In this document: positions 56,670 through 64,000 of the stretch, piece by piece
Layout: each line of letters starts with the position of its first letter
Numbering within the stretch: the stretch's first letter is position 1
From: Clostridia bacterium
GTDB lineage: Bacteria; Bacillota; Clostridia; Christensenellales; Pumilibacteraceae
Reading direction: 5' to 3'
Length of the DNA: 64,000 nt
Assembly (NCBI GenBank): GCA_022791915.1
Contig: JAAWAB010000015.1
Coordinates: forward strand, 204,791-268,790
Made by a program: the position numbers and the translations under genes
The notes under the pieces: model-generated
Seen by the model: the letters and a program-made list of their open reading frames with translations, nothing else
Databases searched by the model: none
What the model was told of the DNA's origin: nothing

Positions 56670-57941
56670 TCAAATTTCAAAATTCTGCGTTCTGTCCGGT
56701 CCTACGCCCACCATTTTCACGGGGCAGTCGATTGCCTTTTCGATTGCGCGCAGATACGCTACGGCGTTCTTGGGTAAATCGTTCAAAGTCTTTGCTTTCG
56801 AGATATCTTCCGTCCAGCCGTCGTATTCTTCGTATATGGGTTGGCAACCTTCGAGTGCGGAAATATCGGACGGGAAATCGGTAATCGTTTCGCCGTTTTT
56901 TTGATAAGCCACGCAAACTTTGAGTTTACGTAACCCCGTAAGCGTATCCAGTTTATTGAGCGCCAACCCCGTAAGACCGTTCACGCGCACCGCAAATCGC
57001 AGAATTACCGCGTCTAACCAACCGCAACGGCGGGGACGCCCCGTAACGGTGCCGAATTCCGCGCCCACCGTGCGAATCCGTTCGCCCACTTCGTCATCGA
57101 GTTCGGTGGGGAAAGGACCTTTGCCCACGCGCGTGGTGTACGCTTTGGCAATGCCCAAGCAGGAGTCGATTAAGGTAGGACCCACGCCCGCGCCCACGCA
57201 GAATCCGCCCGAAATGGGGTGTGAACTCGTTACGTACGGGTAGGTGCCCACGTCCAAATCAAGCAGTGCGCCCTGCGCGCCTTCCATTAAAACGTTTTTA
57301 CCCGCTTTGATGGCGTTGTATACGAGTACCGATGTATCGCATACGTGGGGTGCCAACCGTTTGGCATATCCGTTGTAGTCGGCAAGAATCTTTTCATACG
57401 ACACGGGCTCGCCGCCGTATATTTTGGTGATGATTTCGTTTTTCACCGTTACGTTGCGCCGTAGTTTTTCCGTAAATACGTCGGGATTGATTAAATCGCA
57501 CATGCGAATACCGATTCGCTCGGCTTTGTCCATATAGCAAGGTCCTATACCGCGTTTGGTTGTGCCTATGTCGCCGTTTCCGCGCGCCTTTTCGCTCAAT
57601 TCGTCAATCACAAGATGGTAGGGGAAAATCACGTGCGCCCGCGCGTCGATTTTCAGGCGCGAAACGTCAATCCCTTTGCCCGAAAGGTCGTCCATTTCGG
57701 ATAGAATAACGGCGGGGTCGATTACCGTTCCGTTGCCTACCACGCAAATCGCGTTGTTATATAAAATTCCGCTGGGAATCAGACGCAGTTTGTATGTAAC
57801 GCCGTTTGCAACCACGGTATGTCCTGCGTTGTTGCCGCCTTGCGCGCGTACAACCATATCCGATTTTTCCGCTAAAATGTCGATGATTTTGCCTTTTCCT
57901 TCGTCGCCCCATTGTGCGCCGACTAATGCGGTTACAGCCAT
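56670..57941 (-). CDS. purA: Adenylosuccinate synthetase
   Basis: 'VGAQWGDEGKGKIIDILAE', 'QGGNNAGHTVV', 'GTTKRGIGPCYMDKAER', 'EGAQGALLDLDVGTYPYVTSSHP'. Confidence 0.97.
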   Translation of the reverse strand: MAVTALVGAQWGDEGKGKIIDILAEKSDMVVRAQGGNNAGHTVVANGVTYKLRLIPSGILYNNAICVVGNGTVIDPAVILSEMDDLSGKGIDVSRLKIDARAHVIFPYHLVIDELSEKARGNGDIGTTKRGIGPCYMDKAERIGIRMCDLINPDVFTEKLRRNVTVKNEIITKIYGGEPVSYEKILADYNGYAKRLAPHVCDTSVLVYNAIKAGKNVLMEGAQGALLDLDVGTYPYVTSSHPISGGFCVGAGVGPTLIDSCLGIAKAYTTRVGKGPFPTELDDEVGERIRTVGAEFGTVTGRPRRCGWLDAVILRFAVRVNGLTGLALNKLDTLTGLRKLKVCVAYQKNGETITDFPSDISALEGCQPIYEEYDGWTEDISKAKTLNDLPKNAVAYLRAIEKAIDCPVKMVGVGPDRTQNFEI

Positions 57942-58028
57942 TGTCTTGCCTTACCTCCGAAAAAAATACCTTTCTATTATACAATATTTTCGTCCGATAG
58001 TCAAATAAAAGACGGTACGTGCGAACAT

Positions 58029-58058
58029 TTGACAACCGATTCGGAAAAGTTTTACAAT
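58029..58058 (+). promoter_or_regulatory. Promoter ending 6 nt before the amidohydrolase ATG
   Basis: TTGACA-18-TACAAT then AGAGAT-ATG. Confidence 0.75.
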
Positions 58059-58064
58059 AGAGAT

Positions 58065-58862
58065 ATGATTATCGATTTTCACACACACTGTTTTCCCGAC
58101 TCGCTTGCGCCGCGCGCCATGCACAATCTGCAACAAGGGTCGCCGTATCCGCCCCGTACGGATGGTACGGCGGGAGATTTGGCTCGTTCGATGAAACAGG
58201 CGGGGATAGACGTTTCGGTGTTGCAACATATTGCCACCAACGCAAAACAGACCCGCCACGTAAACGATTTTGCCATTGCCACCAACGCGCAAAAAGAATT
58301 TGTTTCGTTCGGTTCGGTGCACCCCGATTGCGACTACATAGACGAAGAACTGCAAAGACTGTGCGCCGCGGGAATAAAAGGAATCAAATTGCACCCCGAT
58401 TTTCAAAACTTTTACGCCGACGATCGCGCGGTGTATCCGTTGTACGAAAAGATTGCCGCCTATGGATTTATTCTGCTCTTTCATTGCGGATACAATCTCA
58501 CGCCGCACCCTTGCAAGTGCCCGCCCGACCGTTTTGCTCGGGTAGCGCGCGATTTCGCAGGCGCGAAAATCGTGGGCGCGCATTTGGGCGGACAGGGCAT
58601 GTGGGACGAAGTGTTTGCGCACGTCTGCGGCAAAGACGTATATCTCGATACGTCTTACGGGTTCGGGTGGCTTACAAACGAGCAGCTGCACCGTTTTTGT
58701 TCCGAGCATAATCCCGATAAAATCCTGTTTGGAACGGACAGCCCCTGGGCAGACCAAAAATCGGACGTAGACATGATGCGCCGTCGCATTACCGACCCCG
58801 TTCTCCGCAAAAAAATTATGGAAGAAAACGCCGCCACCTTATTGCAATTGACGGAAAATTAG
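58065..58862 (+). CDS. Amidohydrolase-family metal-dependent hydrolase
   Basis: 'MIIDFHTHCFPDSLAPRAM', 'GIKLHPDFQNF', 'VGAHLGGQGMWDEV', 'ILFGTDSPWADQ'. Confidence 0.88.
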   Translation: MIIDFHTHCFPDSLAPRAMHNLQQGSPYPPRTDGTAGDLARSMKQAGIDVSVLQHIATNAKQTRHVNDFAIATNAQKEFVSFGSVHPDCDYIDEELQRLCAAGIKGIKLHPDFQNFYADDRAVYPLYEKIAAYGFILLFHCGYNLTPHPCKCPPDRFARVARDFAGAKIVGAHLGGQGMWDEVFAHVCGKDVYLDTSYGFGWLTNEQLHRFCSEHNPDKILFGTDSPWADQKSDVDMMRRRITDPVLRKKIMEENAATLLQLTEN

Positions 58863-58882
58863 CTTGCGCAACCGTGCGCATG

Positions 58883-58919
58883 AAAAAGAGCGCTTACGCA
58901 ATCGGTAAACGCTCTTTTT
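58883..58919 (+). terminator. Intrinsic terminator between convergent genes
   Basis: AAAAAGAGCG-N17-CGCTCTTTTT. Confidence 0.88.
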
Positions 58920-58921
58920 GT

Positions 58922-61900
58922 TTATTCTTTTTCGGCTACGGTAGCGGCGGCGCAACGTAAGCCTTTTTCGCGTACGTCGTCGGGGATTTCGGGCGGTTGC
59001 TCGTTGCGTAAGTTGGCAAACGCCACGCTCATCATCAGCTTGATTCGGTTAATCTGATTGACTTCGCTGGCGCCGGGGTCGTAGTCTACCGCCACGATGT
59101 TTGCGGTGGGATTATACGCTTTGAGCGCTTTCATCACGCCTTTGCCCGTCACGTGATTGGGAAGGCAGGCAAACGGCTGCATGCAGATGATGTTGTTTAC
59201 GCCGTTGTGCATGAGTTCGAGCATTTCCGCCGTAAGGAACCAACCTTCGCCCGCAATGTTGCCCAGTTCCACCACTTTGCTTGCTTCTTTCGCCATTTCG
59301 GCAATGTGTGTAGGAGCGCCGAATTTTGTGCCTTCTAGCGCTTTGAGCATCGGCTTTTTCAGGTGTTCTATAAAACGGATTTCGAAATCGCCCATAAACT
59401 TTTGCATGCGGGTGCCGTCGAGTAAATTGTATTTTATGGTGCTGTTATAAAACGAGTACATGAAAAAGTCTAACAAATCGGGTACAACCGCTTCGCCGCC
59501 TTCGCGTTCGATGAGTTCTACGGCATGGTTGTTAGCCACGGGGTGGAACTTCACCAGAATTTCGCCCACGATACCCACTTTGGGCTTTTCGAGATTGAGC
59601 GTTTCCACGGCGTCGAAGTCGCGCACAATCTGCGCCACGTTTTTCTTGAACGCGCGTGTGTTGCCTTTTCTCATCTGCTCGCAAACGATTTTGTTCCATT
59701 TTTCGTAAACCGCTTGCGCCGCGCCTTCCTGCTTTTCGTACGGGCGCACTTTGTAAAGACACCGCATAAACAGGTCGCCGTACAATATGGCGTACACCAT
59801 GTTTTTCATCAGCGGTATGGTCACTTTGAATCCGGGATTTTTCTCCAATCCCGCAAAGTTAAGAGAAACAACGGGCACCTGCGGCATGTTTGCCTGTTTG
59901 AGCGCTTTTCGCAGAAGGGCTATGTAATTTGTCGCCCTGCATCCGCCGCCCGTCTGCGTAATCATTACAGCTGTTTTGTCGGGGTTGTATTTTCCGCTCA
60001 AAAGCGCGTCGATAACTTGTCCTACCGTGAGTATGGTGGGGTAGCATGCGTCGTTGTTTACGAATTTCAGCCCCGTATCTACCGCCGTGGGACTTTCGGG
60101 CAATACTTTGATATCGTAGCCGAATTTGTGTAACGTGGGTTCGAGCACGTTCAGATGAATGGGGGAGATTTGCGGCGCGATAATGGTATAGTTTTCGCGC
60201 ATTTCTTTGGTGAACAGCACTCTGCCTTTTGCGGCGGTCACTTTGGCGGGAGCATGAATGTTGCGCCGCCGCCGTTCTTCGAGCACTGCCATTAAAGAAC
60301 GGATACGGATTCGCGCCGCGCCCAAATTGTTCACTTCGTCTATTTTGAGAACGGTGTAGATTTTGCCCGCCGCCTCTAAAAGTTCCTGTACCTGGTCGGT
60401 GGTAACGGCGTCCAGTCCGCATCCGAACGAGTTGAGTTGCACAAGGTCGAGGCAATCGCTGGTGCGTACGTATTCGGCGGCGGAATACAACCGAGAATGG
60501 TACATCCACTGGTCTACCACGCGTATGGGGCGTTGCACCTTTTGCAGATGAGAAATGCTGTCCTCGGTAAGAACGGCGAATCCGTAGGCGTTAATCATTT
60601 CGGGTATGCCGTGATTGATTTCGGGGTCGAGATGATACGGTCTGCCCGCCAACACAATGCCGTGCTTGCCCGTCTTTTTCAGATATTCGATTGTCTGCTC
60701 GCCTCCTTTGCGCGTTTCCTCTTTGAACGCTTCGGTTTCGGCGTATGCCTTTTGCACCGCGGAAACGATTTCTTTGGCGGGAATGTCGGGGAATTCTTCC
60801 GTCAGCCTTTTTTGCATGCGCTCGGGCGAAGAAAGGGGCAAGAAGGGGGACATAAAGCGCACGTCCGAGCCGAATACCTCGGTCATATTGTTGCGAATTA
60901 CTTCGGGGTATGTGCCCACAATCGGACAGTTATAGTGATTGTCCGCCTGCTTGTCCTCTATCATTTCGTACGGCAGGCAAGGATAGAAGATGAATTTGAT
61001 TCCCTTTTTTACGAGCGCGGTAATGTGCCCGTGCACCAGTTTGGCGGGATAACACACCGATTCGCTGGGCATGGTGTCGATTCCCAGGTCGTAAATCGCG
61101 CGGCTCGACCGCGGACTCAATTCCACGCGGTATCCCAGTTCGGTAAAGAACGTAAACCAAAACGGATAGTTTTCATACAGATTGAGCACGCGGGGAATTC
61201 CCACCGTACCGCGTTTGGCTTGCTCGGGCGAAAGCGGCTTGTAGTCGGCAAACAACCGCTTGTATTTGGTGGCGAACAGGTTGGGGGGCAGGTCGGTTTT
61301 TTCCTGCGTTTGCTCGGCGCCTTTTTCGCAACGGTTGCCCGTTACGTATTTTTTGCCGTCGTTGAATTCCGAAACGGTGAGAAGACAGTTGTTGCCGCAT
61401 TTTCCGCACCGCTTGTTGGTTTTTACAACGGTGAATTTATCTAATTCGTTCGCTTTTAAGAGCGTGCTTTCGCCGCCCGTATAGTTGTTTCGCGATAAAA
61501 TGGCGCCGCCGTAAGCGCCCATTAAGCCTGCTTTATCGGGACGCACGACTTCTCTGCCCGAAACCAGCTCAAAGGCGCGCAATACCGATTCGTTGAGAAA
61601 CGTGCCGCCCTGCACAATCACTTTTTCACCCATCTGACTGCTGTCGCGCAGTTTGATTACCTTGAACAGCGCGTTTTTCACTACCGAATAGGCGAGTCCC
61701 GCCGAAATGTCCGAAACGGTGGCGCCTTCTTTTTGCGCCTGTTTAACGCGCGAGTTCATAAACACGGTACATCTGCTGCCCAAATCTACGGGCGCCGCCG
61801 ATAACAGCCCTTTTTGCGCGAATTCTTCGGCGGTTAAGCCGAGCGCGGACGCAAACGTTTCGATAAAACTGCCGCAACCCGACGAGCACGCCTCGTTGAG

Positions 61901-63199
61901 CAGAATATCGTTGATTACGCCGTTCTTAATGCGCAGGCATTTCATGTCCTGCCCGCCGATATCGAGAATGAATTCCACGCCCGGCAACAACTCGTTGCTT
62001 GCCGTTTGGTGCGCCATGGTTTCGATTTCGCCCGCGTCGATATGCAGGGCGGATTTAATCATGCCTTCGCCGTAGCCCGTAATCGTGCAACGCCCTATGT
62101 AGGCGTCGGCAGGCAGAAGGGAATAAATTTCTTTGAGGACGGACACGATGCATTTGAGCGGGTCGCCGCTGTTGCTGCCGTACCACGAATAAAGAAGCGC
62201 GCCGTCTTTGTTAATGAGCGCCGCTTTGGTGGTGGTAGACCCCGCGTCTATGCCCATAAAAGCGGGTCCGTTGTGCGACTGAATATCGGCAAACGGAATT
62301 TTGGTTTTGGCGTGTCGCGCACGGAATTGTTCCAATTCTTCGGCAGAAGAAAACAGCGCGGGCAACCGTTCCACTTCGTGCGAAGTCACGTTTTGCAGAG
62401 CTGCGAGTTTTTGCTTTAAGTCGGCGGCTTTGTATGCCTTTTCACCCGAAAGCGCCGCGCCGATTGCATTGAACACCTGACTGTTTTCGGGGAAGATTGC
62501 CTTTTCGGGTTTGAGCGTTTCGGTAAACCGTTTGCCGAGTTGGGGCAAAAAGTGCAACGGTCCGCCCAAAAATGCCACGTTTCCGCGAATCGGTTTGCCG
62601 CACGCAAGTCCCGAAATGGTCTGATTGACCACCGATTGAAAGACCGACGCGGCAATGTCCGCTTTTTGCGCGCCGTCGTTAATCAGCGGCTGAATGTCGC
62701 TTTTGGCAAACACGCCGCACCGCGACGCAATGGGGTAGAGTATGGTGTGTTTTTCGGCAAGCTTGTCCAGCCCCGACGCGTCGGTGCTTAAAAGGCTTGC
62801 CATCTGGTCGATAAACGCACCCGTTCCGCCTGCGCACGTTCCGTTCATGCGTTGTTCCAATCCGCCCGTCAGATAGGTGATTTTCGCGTCCTCGCCGCCC
62901 AGTTCTATGGCAACGTCCGTTTCGGGAATGAGCGACTGAATCGCTTTCACGCCCGCAATCACTTCCTGAATAAACGGTATTCCCAGCCATTCGGCAACCG
63001 ATATACCGCCGCTGCCCGTTACCATTACGGTGAAATCGTCGTATGTATCCAAAACTTTGCGCAAAACGCCGATAAGCGTCGCTTTAATATCCGAAAAATG
63101 TCTGTCGTAGCTGGAATAAACCAGCGAACCGCTTTTGTCGAGTACGGCGGTTTTAATCGTGGTGGACCCTACGTCCAGTCCGATTCGGTAGTTCGTCAT
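58922..63199 (-). CDS. Acyl-CoA dehydratase activase / BadF-BcrA-type ATPase fusion (two ASKHA domains plus DUF2229-type and dehydratase-like region)
   Basis: Two ASKHA signatures '[15 protein letters not shown]' and '[15 protein letters not shown]'; '[41 protein letters not shown]'; '[28 protein letters not shown]'. Confidence 0.93.
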   Translation of the reverse strand: MTNYRIGLDVGSTTIKTAVLDKSGSLVYSSYDRHFSDIKATLIGVLRKVLDTYDDFTVMVTGSGGISVAEWLGIPFIQEVIAGVKAIQSLIPETDVAIELGGEDAKITYLTGGLEQRMNGTCAGGTGAFIDQMASLLSTDASGLDKLAEKHTILYPIASRCGVFAKSDIQPLINDGAQKADIAASVFQSVVNQTISGLACGKPIRGNVAFLGGPLHFLPQLGKRFTETLKPEKAIFPENSQVFNAIGAALSGEKAYKAADLKQKLAALQNVTSHEVERLPALFSSAEELEQFRARHAKTKIPFADIQSHNGPAFMGIDAGSTTTKAALINKDGALLYSWYGSNSGDPLKCIVSVLKEIYSLLPADAYIGRCTITGYGEGMIKSALHIDAGEIETMAHQTASNELLPGVEFILDIGGQDMKCLRIKNGVINDILLNEACSSGCGSFIETFASALGLTAEEFAQKGLLSAAPVDLGSRCTVFMNSRVKQAQKEGATVSDISAGLAYSVVKNALFKVIKLRDSSQMGEKVIVQGGTFLNESVLRAFELVSGREVVRPDKAGLMGAYGGAILSRNNYTGGESTLLKANELDKFTVVKTNKRCGKCGNNCLLTVSEFNDGKKYVTGNRCEKGAEQTQEKTDLPPNLFATKYKRLFADYKPLSPEQAKRGTVGIPRVLNLYENYPFWFTFFTELGYRVELSPRSSRAIYDLGIDTMPSESVCYPAKLVHGHITALVKKGIKFIFYPCLPYEMIEDKQADNHYNCPIVGTYPEVIRNNMTEVFGSDVRFMSPFLPLSSPERMQKRLTEEFPDIPAKEIVSAVQKAYAETEAFKEETRKGGEQTIEYLKKTGKHGIVLAGRPYHLDPEINHGIPEMINAYGFAVLTEDSISHLQKVQRPIRVVDQWMYHSRLYSAAEYVRTSDCLDLVQLNSFGCGLDAVTTDQVQELLEAAGKIYTVLKIDEVNNLGAARIRIRSLMAVLEERRRRNIHAPAKVTAAKGRVLFTKEMRENYTIIAPQISPIHLNVLEPTLHKFGYDIKVLPESPTAVDTGLKFVNNDACYPTILTVGQVIDALLSGKYNPDKTAVMITQTGGGCRATNYIALLRKALKQANMPQVPVVSLNFAGLEKNPGFKVTIPLMKNMVYAILYGDLFMRCLYKVRPYEKQEGAAQAVYEKWNKIVCEQMRKGNTRAFKKNVAQIVRDFDAVETLNLEKPKVGIVGEILVKFHPVANNHAVELIEREGGEAVVPDLLDFFMYSFYNSTIKYNLLDGTRMQKFMGDFEIRFIEHLKKPMLKALEGTKFGAPTHIAEMAKEASKVVELGNIAGEGWFLTAEMLELMHNGVNNIICMQPFACLPNHVTGKGVMKALKAYNPTANIVAVDYDPGASEVNQINRIKLMMSVAFANLRNEQPPEIPDDVREKGLRCAAATVAEKE

Positions 63200-63462
63200 C
63201 GTGTTACCTCATAGGAAATAGTATAAAAGTCTGCTGTCGGTTCGATTATGAATGGCAATACTTGCCGTAAGGCAAACCGCATTTTTGCAATGCCTGCCAT
63301 AGCAAACCGCTACGGCAACGTTGCAACGGAAAAATCCGTAATATTTGCAATCTTATTATATATCGAAAATATTTTTCTGTCAAGCTGTTGACAAAGCCGC
63401 ATGCATTGTTGTATACTATTCTACGGTTGTTGCCCGACTCGTCGTGTAATAACCGCCTATAT

Positions 63463-63548
63463 GCGGAGGTGGCGGAACTGGCAGACGCGCAGGTCTCAGA
63501 CGCCTGTGGTTTATTCTCGTGTGGGTTCGACTCCCATCCTCCGCACCA
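63463..63548 (+). tRNA. tRNA-Leu(CAG), 3' CCA encoded
   Basis: Acceptor GCGGAGG/CCTCCGC; anticodon arm CAGGT-CTCAGAC-GCCTG (anticodon CAG); T-arm GTGGG-TTCGACT-CCCAT; long variable arm. Confidence 0.95.
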
Positions 63549-63573
63549 GGTCAGGGGTATACGAACACCCAGA

Positions 63574-63605
63574 TTGAGAAACCGAGTTTTCGGTTTCTTT
63601 TTCTT
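63574..63605 (+). terminator. Intrinsic terminator downstream of tRNA-Leu
   Basis: GAAACCGA-gtt-TTCGGTTTC then TTTTTCTTTT. Confidence 0.85.
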
Positions 63606-63659
63606 TTGCGCTGTTTTCGTCCGCACAACCACTCCCTTCGGGGTAATTGGGAAAAATCA

Positions 63660-63835
63660 AGTTCAAAAGTAATTCGTTCTTTTGTCCGCTTTTCAGACTG
63701 AAAAGCACTTTCATTTTATCGTCGTACAGCAAAACGCGATAAATAAACGTATCTATCGTACCTATTACGCGCAAAACGGTCTAATTGATAAACTATGACA
63801 AACTGAAAGCCTTTGCGCTTGCTGTCCTCAATCAT
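63660..63835 (-). pseudogene. Internally deleted large serine recombinase remnant
   Basis: Minus strand reads 'MIEDSKRKGFQFVIVYQLDRFARNRYD' (catalytic-domain motif) from 63835, then in another frame 'IDTFIYRVLLYDDKMKVLFSLKSGQ' (recombinase C-terminal motif). Confidence 0.75.
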
Positions 63836-63902
63836 TTGACAAGTCTATCATTTTCGTATATACTGAACGTTGTTCAAAACTGTGTTCAATAGGAGTTTCA
63901 AA

Positions 63903-64000
63903 ATGGAAGTTAAAGATAAAATTATCAATGTTACTATTGATTTGATAAAAGAAGCAAACGGCAATATTGATAAAATTACAATAAGGGAAATTGCCAAAAG
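63903..64000 (+). CDS. TetR-family regulator, N-terminus only (truncated by window end)
   Basis: 'MEVKDKIINVTIDLIKEANGNIDKITIREIAK'; TTGACA-17-TATACT promoter and AGGAG upstream. Confidence 0.85.
   Translation, partial: MEVKDKIINVTIDLIKEANGNIDKITIREIAK

Noticed and set aside
63511-63774. 87-aa minus ORF and overlapping ORFs 63246..63632 and 63388..63672 as genes
   Set aside because: They read through tRNA-Leu (MGVEPTRE-type antisense-tRNA peptide); only the distal part carries recombinase homology, reported as a pseudogene

Overview
Bacterial chromosomal window. Gene content and order (yabP/yabQ-like pair, ftsB/divIC, sepF-lspA-rluA-pyrR order) look like the Firmicutes/Clostridia side; that placement is inference only. 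Mostly housekeeping: a MoxR/DUF58/vWA operon followed by a BspA-type LRR lipoprotein and a large Ig-like lipoprotein; trmL, yabPQ-like, plsC-like, tex; ppx/ftsB; yggS-sepF-lspA-rluA-pyrR-pyrBCFKDE; a two-component system; mazG-dus; a TM1266-like regulator with an NMT1/SsuA-like ABC transporter behind a terminator-bearing structured leader; asparaginase; a giant repeat-containing membrane-anchored protein; argCBDF-GNAT; an unusually long MalK/UgpC-type ATPase; purA; an amidohydrolase; a 1425-aa acyl-CoA dehydratase activase-type protein; tRNA-Leu(CAG). Accessory-looking parts: (i) an AT-rich island at ~54.66-56.6 kb with two translationally coupled SLOG-like proteins, one with an HTH-like tail, divergent from small XRE regulators, with an ATTGGC-type operator array of exact 16-bp periodicity; (ii) a cluster of XRE regulators at 19.3-20.2 kb with tandemly duplicated gene, operator and promoter; (iii) an internally deleted serine recombinase pseudogene beside tRNA-Leu. 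A window-wide pattern is a set of apparently leaderless genes, with the -10 box ending 6-9 nt before the ATG. No CRISPR array or rRNA was seen. All family calls come from reading motifs; no database search was run.
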